From Marinobacter zhanjiangensis (lineage in GTDB: Bacteria > Pseudomonadota > Gammaproteobacteria > Pseudomonadales > Oleiphilaceae): 64,000 nucleotides of DNA. The notes below the pieces were generated by a model. It was given only the letters and a program-made list of their open reading frames with translations, searched no databases and was not told where the DNA came from. The translations under genes and the position numbers were made by a program. The stretch covers positions 620,001 to 684,000 of the forward strand of contig NZ_BMXV01000002.1 of assembly GCF_014651935.1 (NCBI RefSeq), read 5' to 3'. The first letter of the stretch is position 1, and every line of letters starts with the position of its first letter. This document shows, in pieces, positions 27,789 to 38,471 of this stretch.

Positions 27789-28871
27789 TCAGGACCGTTC
27801 GCGCTCAACCCGTTCCAGGAAAACCCGGATTGCCTCGAAGGCCTCGTTGGCCTCCGGCAGCAAGGGCGTGAACAGGTGCCAGACATGAACCATGTCTGGC
27901 CAGGTCTGCAGCTCCACCGTGGAGCCGGCCTGACGAGCCTTCTCCGCATAGCGGCGTGCGTTATCCAGCAGAATTTCAGCTTCACTGACCTGAATCAGGG
28001 TAGGGGGAAGGTTATGCAGCGGGCCCCTCAGGGGGGATGCCACCGGGTTGGTGGGCAGTACCCGTAGGCCCGCCAGAGTGCCCCACCAGAGCAGGGGCGA
28101 GGGTATTTTTGACAGCCTGGTCACAGTGGGCCCCAGCATCGGGTCAGACTCGATATTGTCCCGGCTGCCCAGCCCCGTGATCATCAGTTCCGTGGACGGG
28201 GAGAGCGCCACCGCTGCATCCGGCGCCGGCAGTTGCTGATCCCGTATCCAGGCCAGCAGGCTCAGGGTGTGGCTGCCCCCGGAGGAGTCGCCGGCCACCA
28301 CCATGAATCGGGCGGGGGCCGGCCCATCGGGGCCGTTCTCCAGCAACCAGCGATAACCCCGGCGGCAATCGGAAACCCCGCTCATGAAAGTGTGCTCAGG
28401 CATCAGACGGTAATCGATAGCGAAAACACAGGCCCGCGCCATCACTGACAGGCGGTCAGTGATGGCACGATGGCTTTTCGGGCTGCCGGCGACCCAGGAG
28501 CCCCCGTGGATATACAGAATCCTGCGCTCGGGCAGGGCGCCCGGGGCGATCACCCATTCACCTGCCGGCGACGAACCCTTCGAGGGACGAAACTCGGATA
28601 CCAGGTCCAGGCCATCACTCATGCTGTCCATATAGTCGCGCAGGGCCCTGACCCGGGCCTTGCCTCGTAGTCCTTCGGTGACTCCATGCATGGCTTCGAT
28701 GCTCTCCAGAACCTGCTGACGGGGATTGTCCGGCGAATACGCCGGCGGCGTGGAACGTCTACGGCGGGAATGGTCACTGCGCCGCCGGAGCAGGAACACC
28801 GCCGCAGCCAGAGCCAGCACAAAAAATATCAGCCACATCATGGCAAGCCACAGCGTACCCAACCAGATCAT
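27789..28871 (-). CDS. Alpha/beta hydrolase, hormone-sensitive-lipase type, membrane-anchored
   Basis: A 360-residue esterase-like protein. An N-terminal hydrophobic helix (about 2-26) anchors or exports it. The hydrolase domain has the oxyanion motif YIHGGSWVAG, the nucleophile elbow GDSSGG, an acid region EILLDNA and the catalytic His in MVHVWHLF. This arrangement fits the HSL/bacterial family IV esterases. The physiological ester is unknown. It is monocistronic, 241 bases upstream (in genome order) of cynS. Confidence 0.87.
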   Translation of the reverse strand: MIWLGTLWLAMMWLIFFVLALAAAVFLLRRRSDHSRRRRSTPPAYSPDNPRQQVLESIEAMHGVTEGLRGKARVRALRDYMDSMSDGLDLVSEFRPSKGSSPAGEWVIAPGALPERRILYIHGGSWVAGSPKSHRAITDRLSVMARACVFAIDYRLMPEHTFMSGVSDCRRGYRWLLENGPDGPAPARFMVVAGDSSGGSHTLSLLAWIRDQQLPAPDAAVALSPSTELMITGLGSRDNIESDPMLGPTVTRLSKIPSPLLWWGTLAGLRVLPTNPVASPLRGPLHNLPPTLIQVSEAEILLDNARRYAEKARQAGSTVELQTWPDMVHVWHLFTPLLPEANEAFEAIRVFLERVERERS

Positions 28872-29174
28872 GCTTGCCCCTCAGGCGTCAGTGCCGGAAT
28901 ATCCGCGGGTTCGATCGCAACATTGACATCATCCGGAGCACTGTAGCAATTTTCGTTAATACCCACACGGGCCCGACTGACAACCACGGATGTCAGTCAG
29001 CCGGATTCCGTGACCAGCCAGTTCGGGAGGATGCCGTGTGGTTCCCGGCGACAAACTGAAACGCCTTTTCCGTGGCGCCCCTGGAACAATCCATTCATAC
29101 TCTGTAGCCAAAACCCTGAAAACTGTCTATGTTAATCTCAGGTAATCAATTGGATCTTTTAGAAGGCGAATTCA
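28872..29174. other. 303-base intergenic region before the PAS chemoreceptor gene
   Basis: Divergent spacer between the hydrolase and PAS receptor genes. It becomes AT-rich near 29110-29165 and ends with an AGAAGG ribosome site for the receptor. I see no gene, repeat or terminator. Confidence 0.5.
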
Positions 29175-30593
29175 ATGTCTGGGTGGTTCACCAGGAACAA
29201 AGCGAAAACGGAAAATAACGAGCGAATTCAGAACACTCCTGAAGAAGTCTCACCATCGGACCGGATCCGGCGTCTGGAGGAGTTTCTGACTGAAGTATCG
29301 GAGCCGTTCGTCACACTGGATTCCGATGACAACGTCGTATTAGTGAATGCACCCATGAAAAAGCGCTTCGGCGCGGGCATCGACTCGGTTTCCGGCCGGC
29401 CAGTTGCCTCAGTGTTTGGTGCCGATCTTGCCGGGCAGCTGGTTACCGAAGGCGATCACTCCCTGACAGACAAGCAGGGGCGGGAGTGGCCATGTCGGGT
29501 GACCCAGCTTCTGAGCAAACTTGACGGTCAGTCTTTCCGCACACTGATCCTGCATGATCTGTCCGGTCGTCCCACGCCTGATCCCGAAGACGAACTATTG
29601 GCTGCCGCTGCCCGGGTCACCTCGAATGCCGTTGTTATCACAGACCCCGACGGCAATGCCGTTTACGTAAACCGGGGATTCGAGGACCTGGCAGGATACA
29701 CCCTCGAGGAAGTGAAAGGCACCAAACCGGGTGACCGTCTCCAGGGGGCGGATACCAGTGAGGAAACCAGACGCCGGATTCGCCAACAGCTGAATGCACG
29801 GCAACCTTTCTACGACGAAATCCTCAACTACCACAGGAATGGGGATCCGTACTGGATTTCTCTCGCCATCAATCCGATTTTCAACAAAGCTGGAAAGCTG
29901 ACCAATTTCGTTGCGCTGGAAGCTGATGTAACCGAAACGAAAGAGAACGGCCTTGCCAATGCCCGCAGATTCGAAGCGATTGGCCGAACTGCGGCGATTG
30001 CGGAATGGGATACCAATGGCAAACTGATTTCAGCCAATCACTACCTGGTCGAACGGCTTGGATTCGATAGTGAACAGGATTTGCTGAAAGGTCAGATGAC
30101 GCTTCCCCAGATTACCAGCGCTGACAACTTCAAGCAGATTCTCGCAGGTCAGGACCAGAAGAACGTGGTAAGGATGGAAACCAAAACACAGGGAGAGCCT
30201 GTCTGGTTTGAGCTGTCATCCTGCGCCATCCGGAACTTTGCCAATGAAGTTCGCCTGGTTGTTTCGTTCGGTGTCGATATCACCGACAAACGGCTGGCCG
30301 CGCAGGTGACCGACGAGGAAATGAGCCAGGTTCTGGCATCCGGTAAGGAAATCAGCAACATCATCAAGGTTATCAACGCGATCGCCGACCAGACCAATCT
30401 ACTGGCTTTGAATGCCGCCATTGAGGCAGCAAGGGCCGGTGATTCAGGCAGGGGCTTTGCGGTAGTTGCCGATGAAGTTCGTAAACTGGCCCAGCGTTCC
30501 AGTGATTCTGCCGGCGAGATCAGTGAACTGGTTGCGGCTACCAACCAGCGTATAGAACGCCTGTCTGAATCTCTCAAACATTTAAACGACTGA
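29175..30593 (+). CDS. Soluble multi-PAS chemoreceptor with truncated signalling domain
   Basis: A 472-residue protein without membrane helices. Three PAS-like segments are visible: about 30-130 ([17 protein letters not shown]), 138-255 ([24 protein letters not shown], with a PAC-like end) and 262-370 ([25 protein letters not shown]). The C-terminus has only the tip of an MCP hairpin ([19 protein letters not shown], then [18 protein letters not shown]) in about 90 residues. It should sense a cytoplasmic cue such as redox state or oxygen and act on CheA or, as in BdlA, on other outputs. The short signalling module is unusual. AGAAGG precedes the ATG. Confidence 0.88.
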   Translation: MSGWFTRNKAKTENNERIQNTPEEVSPSDRIRRLEEFLTEVSEPFVTLDSDDNVVLVNAPMKKRFGAGIDSVSGRPVASVFGADLAGQLVTEGDHSLTDKQGREWPCRVTQLLSKLDGQSFRTLILHDLSGRPTPDPEDELLAAAARVTSNAVVITDPDGNAVYVNRGFEDLAGYTLEEVKGTKPGDRLQGADTSEETRRRIRQQLNARQPFYDEILNYHRNGDPYWISLAINPIFNKAGKLTNFVALEADVTETKENGLANARRFEAIGRTAAIAEWDTNGKLISANHYLVERLGFDSEQDLLKGQMTLPQITSADNFKQILAGQDQKNVVRMETKTQGEPVWFELSSCAIRNFANEVRLVVSFGVDITDKRLAAQVTDEEMSQVLASGKEISNIIKVINAIADQTNLLALNAAIEAARAGDSGRGFAVVADEVRKLAQRSSDSAGEISELVAATNQRIERLSESLKHLND

Positions 30594-30937
30594 TGATTAT
30601 TGCCAGCCAGAATGCGCCCTGGTGTGGACGACTACAGAAACCTCTGAACTGGCAATACCTAAAAATCAATATCTTAGATTGGTATTTTCGCGCAAAGTGC
30701 TAAGCCAGCTAACGTAGATTCGAGAATAGAAGGCCGATTCGATTCTCCACGCAAAGTGCCAAATTCGTCGTACACGCTGTGACGTCTCTCATCAACCTGA
30801 TGATCAGGGGGCGGCTGGAGCCAGTGAGTGTGAGGTTCCGGGGATAGAAGTTAAGCGTTTATTCCATTACCTTAAAACGACCACATAAAGCACCAAACTG
30901 CGACTTATACCAGAATTCGGCTGAAGGATAATCAGAG
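30594..30937. other. 344-base AT-richer, structured intergenic region
   Basis: No plausible gene. The GC content is visibly lower than the neighbours. It contains AATACC/GGTATT arms at about 30654-30685, GAGAAT/ATTCTC arms around 30722-30747, and a direct repeat of CGCAAAGTGC-type sequence near 30690 and 30750. This could be a decayed mobile or integron-like element, or an untranslated RNA region before the ACT-domain gene. Confidence 0.4.
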
Positions 30938-31348
30938 ATGAACCGATCACAGTTTCTCCAGGATTTGATCAAGCAACTCTCGCCAACACTGGACTCGACG
31001 ACCTATGTCTACTGCACAGTGCCGCACGCAAAGTATGGCGAGCTGGAACACCTGAAACCCATCGTCAGCATTGCCGAACTGGAGGGTCTTACCCTGGTCA
31101 TTCCCCTGGAGCAAGCCAAAGCTGAGGGCCTGGACTACTACAGGGTCTTCCGCCGCATCACTCTGGAAGGCCACTCCAGTCTTGAAGCCCTGGGGCTCAC
31201 ATCCGTGGTGACAAGCCAGCTTGCCGAGCGTGGTATTACCACCAATGTCATCGCGGGGTTTTATCACGACCACATGTTCGTACCCAGTGACCGGATTGAT
31301 GAGGCCATGGAAGCGGTGAAGGAACTTGCCAGCAATCCCACTGGTTAA
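30938..31348 (+). CDS. ACT domain-containing protein
   Basis: A 136-residue protein of the ACT_7/DUF2241-like kind, with TYVYCTVPHAKYGELEHLKPI, then FRRITLEGHSSLEALGLTSVVTSQLAERGIT and the ACT ending AGFYHDHMFVPSDRIDEAMEAVKEL. Small ACT proteins bind amino acids and may regulate enzymes. No partner is encoded next to it, and the ligand is unknown. GAAGGA lies about 10 bases before the ATG. Confidence 0.85.
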   Translation: MNRSQFLQDLIKQLSPTLDSTTYVYCTVPHAKYGELEHLKPIVSIAELEGLTLVIPLEQAKAEGLDYYRVFRRITLEGHSSLEALGLTSVVTSQLAERGITTNVIAGFYHDHMFVPSDRIDEAMEAVKELASNPTG

Positions 31349-31418
31349 GACGGCCACAGTAAGTACTGAACCCCATTAAACTCGTGGTTTCATCTCCTGA
31401 TAAAAAAGGACCCCGGCA

Positions 31419-32336
31419 ATGGCCATCGATATCCTGGTAGCCGGACGTTTGCCACCCAATGTCCTCCCCCAGCTGGAAGACCGGTTTCGGCTTCATACGC
31501 TGCCAAGAGATGACGATGAGGCCGATGCGATGTTGCAGGAAGTGGGGGGATCCATCCGGGGGTTGCTGACCAATGCCGCCCAGGGGGCGCCGGAAGCCTT
31601 ACTGGCGGCGCTGCCGAACCTGGAGATTATCTCCTCGTCCGGCGTGGGTACTGATGCGCTCAATGTGGAGATTGCCGAGGGCAGGGGGATCCGGGTTGAA
31701 ACGACGCCCGGGGTGCTGACCGACGATGTGGCGGACGGCGCCATTGCCCTGATGCTGGCAACCACACGACGACTGATGCAGGCTGAACGCAATGTCCGCG
31801 CCGGTCGCTGGCTTAAGGACCTGCCCCTGGGTAACCGGATGACGGGCAAGCGTCTTGGTATCCTGGGCCTGGGCAAGATCGGGCAGGCGCTCGCCCGGCG
31901 TGCTGTCGCATTTGATATGCCCATTGCCTACCATCAGCGCAACCGCAACCCGGAAGTTCCCTATACCTATCATGATTCGGTGGTCTCACTGGCCGAGGCC
32001 AGCGACTTTCTGGTAGTCATCGTCCCCGGTGGCCCCGCCACGGAAAACATGGTGGACGCGCAGGTGCTGGATGCCCTGGGGCCGGAGGGTATTCTGATCA
32101 ATGTGGGCCGAGGCAGCACCGTCGACCAGTGCGAACTGATCCGTGCCCTGCAACAGGGCCGCATCCGGGCGGCGGGGCTCGACGTTCTGGCAGATGAGCC
32201 TCACGTGCCGGAAGCCTTGCTGGAACTGGACAATGTCGTGCTGACCCCACACTACGCCAGCGGCACCATCGAGACCCGGCTGGCCATGGGGCAACGGGTG
32301 GCGGATAACCTTCTGGAGTATTTTGGGGCTGAGTGA
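31419..32336 (+). CDS. D-isomer-specific 2-hydroxyacid dehydrogenase (glyoxylate/hydroxypyruvate reductase-like)
   Basis: A 305-residue NAD(P)H-dependent enzyme. It has the Rossmann loop LGILGLGKIGQALARRA and the catalytic triad Arg in INVGRGSTVDQ, Glu in DVLADEP and His in LTPHYASGTIETR. The nearest characterised type is likely hydroxypyruvate/glyoxylate reductase, but 2-ketogluconate or similar substrates are possible. AAAAGGA lies close upstream of the ATG. It is 70 bases after the ACT gene on the same strand. Confidence 0.88.
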   Translation: MAIDILVAGRLPPNVLPQLEDRFRLHTLPRDDDEADAMLQEVGGSIRGLLTNAAQGAPEALLAALPNLEIISSSGVGTDALNVEIAEGRGIRVETTPGVLTDDVADGAIALMLATTRRLMQAERNVRAGRWLKDLPLGNRMTGKRLGILGLGKIGQALARRAVAFDMPIAYHQRNRNPEVPYTYHDSVVSLAEASDFLVVIVPGGPATENMVDAQVLDALGPEGILINVGRGSTVDQCELIRALQQGRIRAAGLDVLADEPHVPEALLELDNVVLTPHYASGTIETRLAMGQRVADNLLEYFGAE

Positions 32337-32516
32337 CGGGTGGGTCCATCAGGCGACGCTCATGTAAAATCAGTTAGTTGGCTCCGAAACTTCATGTAAA
32401 GAACTAGTTTGGTCGTACAACATGGAAAAACCCAATAGCTGAGCTGCCTGGAAAGCCCAGTTTTCCGGGTGCAGCTGGTGATACTGCTCTTTCACCTTCC
32501 TCTGACCCTTTAAAGC

Positions 32517-33452
32517 TTAGGCCAGAGCCGGGAAATCGTCATGCATGGTCAGGGGGGCGGTGTTTTCACGGGCCGCCAGGAATTCGGGCCGTGCGGAATT
32601 GGCGGCATAGGGCTCTTTCAGCCGGTTGTCGACACTGTTGTAGACAAAGAACAGATTGGCCCTGGGCCAGGGTGAGATATTGCTGTTCGATGCGTGCAGA
32701 GTGTTGCTCTCGAACAGCATCAGCGACCCTGCCGGCCCCTTGGGCGCCTGAATGCCGCCGCGATTCGCCATAATGCCGAGTGCTTTCCGATCTGGCACCC
32801 CAAGCCGTTGGGACTTGAGGGATTGCTGCCAGTTGAGATCCGGCGTTTCTCCCACACACGGGATGAAGTAGTGATGGGAGCCGGGAATCAGCATCAGCGG
32901 TCCATTGAACTCATTGTTGTCCGTGAGCATCAGCGAGGCACTGACCGCCCGCATGCGGGGCATGCCATCCTCGCTGTGCCAGGTCTCGAAGTCCGAGTGC
33001 CAGTAAAACCCGTTGCCTTCGAACCCGAGCTTGTCGTTAATCCGCGATTGATGGATGTAGACCTCACTGCCGAGTAGTTGTTGGACCATGCCCAGGATAC
33101 GGGGGTCCCTGGTCAGGCGGCTGAAGTGTTCGGAAAGCTCATGCATGGCGAACACCGAGCGGATATCACCGGTGGTGGGGTCCTGGATGACCTGGTCCGA
33201 TGCCAGCATTTCCTTGTCCTGCGCCATCTCGCGAAGTTCCTCGAAGAATGGCGCCATTCGCTCCTGATTAAAGAATCCTTTAAACCACAGGAAACCATCC
33301 CGCTCGTATTTTGATAACGCCACTTCATCCAGCGGCCCGTGCCACCGGTATTTGTTACCCGAATGAACCACGGGGTCAGTACGGATAAAGGGCTCGACGT
33401 GATCGTCAGTCTCTTTCAGGCGCGAAGGATAGGCATCATTGGTCTGGTTCAT
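32517..33452 (-). CDS. ectD: Ectoine 5-hydroxylase
   Basis: A 311-residue Fe(II)/2-oxoglutarate dioxygenase that converts ectoine to 5-hydroxyectoine. It shows the EctD signature FYWHSDFETWHSEDGMPRMR with iron ligands His152 and Asp154, the third ligand His253 in ESNTLHASNSN, and the FNGPLMLIPGSH substrate segment. The length is normal. ectABC is not next to it, a common situation. Together with the BCCT transporter it indicates osmotic and possibly heat adaptation. TAA stop at 32517-32519; no clear terminator follows. Confidence 0.95.
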   Translation of the reverse strand: MNQTNDAYPSRLKETDDHVEPFIRTDPVVHSGNKYRWHGPLDEVALSKYERDGFLWFKGFFNQERMAPFFEELREMAQDKEMLASDQVIQDPTTGDIRSVFAMHELSEHFSRLTRDPRILGMVQQLLGSEVYIHQSRINDKLGFEGNGFYWHSDFETWHSEDGMPRMRAVSASLMLTDNNEFNGPLMLIPGSHHYFIPCVGETPDLNWQQSLKSQRLGVPDRKALGIMANRGGIQAPKGPAGSLMLFESNTLHASNSNISPWPRANLFFVYNSVDNRLKEPYAANSARPEFLAARENTAPLTMHDDFPALA

Positions 33453-33778
33453 GGCAAAATCACTTTAGCTTGAAATGAATGGGAGCTTTAATGGATGAGG
33501 ATGCCTCTGAACCCGACGTTCGTATGTACGCTAACCGACGTAAAGGTGACGTAACCATTCACCACCGCGTCCAAAACCATCTGGGGCTCGCCATAACGCC
33601 ACATCCGGGGATAGCATCCCATGCCGTCAGCCGCTTCCATCTGTCTCACAAACCAATACCCTAGTGCGCATAATGTATATTATGTTAAATGCTATAGACT
33701 TCTATCCCAAGTTTTTCATCAATGGCCATTGCCTCAAGACCGAGTGAGAATGTCTGATCAATCTGCGCAAACAACGTC
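33453..33778. other. 326-base region between ectD and the RES toxin gene
   Basis: This contains the ectD promoter region (minus strand reads leftward) and an AT-rich patch. A CATAAT-GTAT-ATTATG inverted repeat lies at 33669-33684. I find no convincing gene. The drop in GC marks the edge of the toxin-antitoxin insertion. Confidence 0.5.
33669..33684. repeat. AT-rich inverted repeat flanking the RES/Xre module
   Basis: Six-base arms CATAAT and ATTATG around GTAT, about 95 bases from the 3' end of the RES gene. It could be a regulator site or a junction trace. It lacks a GC stem and T-run, so it is not a terminator. Confidence 0.35.
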
Positions 33779-34246
33779 TCAGGAATCAGGGCTCAGTCGA
33801 GCATCAAACTGGAATTCCACCTCAACGGCCTCTTCGATAACGGCTTCTGCGTCGGGGTGTTCCGGATTAAGGATGAGGTTATATTCTTGTGGCACAACAC
33901 ACGAACGTACCGCCAATGCGAGCGCTTCGCCGTCGATAAGGAAGTCAGTCCCGACCTCTTGAGTGCCTGCCGACACTCTTGTTCCGTTCCAGTCTTTTGG
34001 GTAAGCGTCGTCGGCCAGGACCATAACCTGACTGTCGGGTACCTCGACCTGGAACAGCAGATAATTCTGCAAGCTGTCTTCCTCACCCAGATTCACCAGA
34101 ATTTCCAACTGAGCAAGGGCAATACTCTCGGATAGATACACCGCTGGGTGATTAGGCAGATTCCAACGCCCCCCATATTGGCGCGCACCAAACCCGGAAA
34201 ACGCGGTGTCCTTGTGTTTTCGTTTTGTGATCCGGTACGCCTTCAT
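33779..34246 (-). CDS. RES-domain toxin (type II toxin-antitoxin, NAD+-depleting family)
   Basis: A 155-residue RES protein. The eponymous residues are present: Arg27 in YGGRWN, Tyr37 and Ser39 in VYLSES, Glu48 in LAQLEIL and Ser115 in VRSCVVPQEYN, followed by the typical LNPEHP ending. RES toxins degrade or phosphorolyse NAD+ and arrest growth. The start overlaps the stop of the upstream antitoxin gene (ATGA), the normal antitoxin-first order. All expected active-site residues are intact, so it is probably functional. Confidence 0.92.
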   Translation of the reverse strand: MKAYRITKRKHKDTAFSGFGARQYGGRWNLPNHPAVYLSESIALAQLEILVNLGEEDSLQNYLLFQVEVPDSQVMVLADDAYPKDWNGTRVSAGTQEVGTDFLIDGEALALAVRSCVVPQEYNLILNPEHPDAEAVIEEAVEVEFQFDARLSPDS

Positions 34247-34746
34247 GCGTAAACGCCATGCTCAAGCTGCCCGATAAGGTTCCGTACCATGCGAATACCA
34301 GCCTCGGTATCCAGCAAATCCATTGGGCACTGGTGCTCCAAGGCTCGCGCCGGACGCTTTAGCCACCGTCGTGCCTTTTCCCGGTCACCTTCAAACAGTT
34401 CTACGGCGTCATGCATCACCAGGTGCAAAGTGGCTACCCGATCCAGCTCTGCCTTGTTCACGGTGCCGTCTTCACGCCGGCGCACCAAGGTGCGCGGGGA
34501 AATGCCCAACAGAGTGCACAACACAGTGTCGTCGATGTCGTACAGGGCCTTCAGGGCATCCAGCTCCCTGGCCTTTCCACCTCGGCGGATCTTCTTCACG
34601 CCCTGAACACCAGAAAACACGTGCTTTCCAGTGGCACCAGAACGAGTTTTCACAGCACCACGCCCCGCGTACACGCCTCGAACGTTCGCCTTACCGGGCC
34701 CAAAATGCCCTTTAGGGCTCTGCTTTTTTTCTGTGATCGCTGACAT
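34243..34746 (-). CDS. Xre/MbcA/ParS-type antitoxin of the RES toxin
   Basis: A 167-residue protein. The N-terminal 45 residues are basic and Gly-rich, a likely disordered extension. A Xre-like helix-turn-helix (LCTLLGISPRTLVRRREDG) follows, then the C-terminal toxin-binding domain with ATLHLVMHDAVELFEGDREKARRWLKRPARAL and DTEAGIRMVRNLIGQLEHGVY. GGGAGG lies four to five bases before the ATG at 34746; an in-frame ATG five codons upstream is inside that site and less likely. The antitoxin should bind the RES toxin and repress their shared promoter. Confidence 0.9.
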   Translation of the reverse strand: MSAITEKKQSPKGHFGPGKANVRGVYAGRGAVKTRSGATGKHVFSGVQGVKKIRRGGKARELDALKALYDIDDTVLCTLLGISPRTLVRRREDGTVNKAELDRVATLHLVMHDAVELFEGDREKARRWLKRPARALEHQCPMDLLDTEAGIRMVRNLIGQLEHGVYA

Positions 34747-34784
34747 AAAACCTCCCGCCATTTGGCAGAATTATTTTACCACAA

Positions 34785-34792
34785 TGGCGCCA
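34785..34792. promoter_or_regulatory. Palindrome at the toxin-antitoxin promoter
   Basis: TGGCGCCA, a perfect 8-base palindrome, lies next to a TAAAAT -10-like element (minus strand) about 20-25 bases upstream of the antitoxin ribosome site. It is a candidate operator for antitoxin autorepression. Such short palindromes also occur by chance. Confidence 0.35.
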
Positions 34793-34905
34793 GAATTTCT
34801 TGCAGGCTTATTCGGCTCTTTGTGATGCCACGGCGACGAACAAACCGTTTCCTTTATTCTCCTTGTTTCTGCGTTTCGAATTTCCACAACTCCGTACCTG
34901 ATTTG

Positions 34906-36289
34906 CTACGGTACCTCTGAACAATCCTGCACGGGCCCTTCCCCGGGGCCTTTATCATCACAAACTGCTGTGATCCGCCATACTGAGTTGCCAACGTCAT
35001 CGGCTACCAGCAGACCTCCGCGCCCATCCAGTGACACCCCTACAGGCCGACCGCGGGCGTTACCGTCCTCGCTCAGGAAGCCCGACAGCACCACCTGTAT
35101 TGGGCCGGCCGGGCGACCGTCAGTGAACGGCACAAAAACAACTTCATAGCCATTCAATGGCCGCCGGTTCCAGGAGCCATGCAGGCCGACAAACGCGCCC
35201 TCACCCAAACCGGCCACGCCGTCATTGTTGAAAGCCAGACCCAGGGGCGCCACGTGTGCGCCGAGGGCAAAATCAGGCACGACGGCACGAGCGACGAGTT
35301 CAGGTTTTTGGGGCTTTACACGGTCATCGACATGCTGACCATAGTAGCTGTAGGGCCAGCCGTAGAAAGCACCTCGTCGGACCGAGGTCAGGTAATCGGG
35401 CACCAGATCGCTGCCGAGTTCGTCGCGTTCGTTGACAACCGCCCACAGCGCACCCGTGTGCGGCTCCCAGTCCAGGCCCACGGGGTTGCGCAGGCCTGAA
35501 GCGAAGATTCGCGTAGCGCCGGTGGCGGCATCAATCTCAAGTATCGCGGCGCGCATGTGTTCGACCTCCATGCCGTTCTCAGCGACGTTGCTGTTCGATC
35601 CGACGCCCACATACAGGTGGGCTCCATCAGCACTGGCAAGCAGACTTTTGGTCCAGTGGTGGTTCAAGTCGTCGCCCTTGCCGGGCAGATCCGTAACCTT
35701 GGCGGGAGTTGCGGTTATGGTCGTGTCACCGCTCTCATAAGGCACTTTCAATAATGCATTGGCGTTGGCCACGTAAAATGTGTCCCCGACCAGCGCCATG
35801 CCGAACGGTGAATGTAGACCCTGGAGAAATACACTGCGGAATTCGGCCTTGCCGTCGCCGTCTGCATCACGCAACAGAGTAATGCGGTCAGCGCTCGGCA
35901 CAGCGGCCCCGGCGCGCTTCATAACCCGTTTCATTATCCATCCCTTGATGCCGTCGATTCCGCTCTTCCCCGGAGGCGCGTTGGTCTCGGCGACCAGCAC
36001 GTCGCCATTTGGCAGGACATACAGCCAACGTGGGTGGTCGAGGCCCTTGGCAAAAGCCGTGACCTCCATATTCGCGGCCGGGGTCGGAGTGGCGCCGTCT
36101 GTCCACCCAACCGCCGGCGCAATCTCGACGGTGGGAAACAGGTTGCCAGGTGGCTGGGGCAGCACCGGATCAGCGCCGGTCCCGGCTTGCGGCGGCAATC
36201 GCGCATGCCCTCCGCAGGCCGACAAGAGAACAAACAGGGATAGCAATACCAGTGTGAACGGCGACTTCCTTAAGTCTACGTCCTTCGTA

Positions 36290-36297
<8 letters not shown>
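34906..36297 (-). CDS. Sorbosone-dehydrogenase-like PQQ/glucose dehydrogenase-fold lipoprotein
   Basis: A 463-residue lipoprotein. The signal ends in the lipobox LLSACGG (Cys28). The mature part is a six-bladed propeller of the sorbosone dehydrogenase/soluble glucose dehydrogenase type: [63 protein letters not shown] and [14 protein letters not shown]. Such proteins oxidise sugars with PQQ, but the fold alone does not prove activity. The ATG at 36297 is chosen because the signal peptide starts there; the open frame runs upstream into the next gene. It overlaps the stop of the upstream gene by eight bases, so both form an operon. Confidence 0.85.
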
Positions 36298-38260
<1,963 letters not shown>

Positions 38261-38471
38261 AATATTCTCCTTGCCTGGAATCATTCTTAAGTGATCCCTC
38301 AACGATGCTCTCAAGGCGTTTCAGACGCAAATGTTTCCGGGGCTTTCGTTTCCATTTGTAACCAGAACGTCTATATTGAGGCTGATGATTAATGCCTAAC
38401 GGCTCACAGTTTTACCCAACGCGCTCCTGAATTCAGCGCATTTTCTGGGAAAACCAAAAGGAGAACGTCGA

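Noticed and set aside
33479..33664. 61-codon frame between ectD and the RES gene
   Set aside because: No ribosome site, no family resemblance, and it lies where the ectD promoter is expected.
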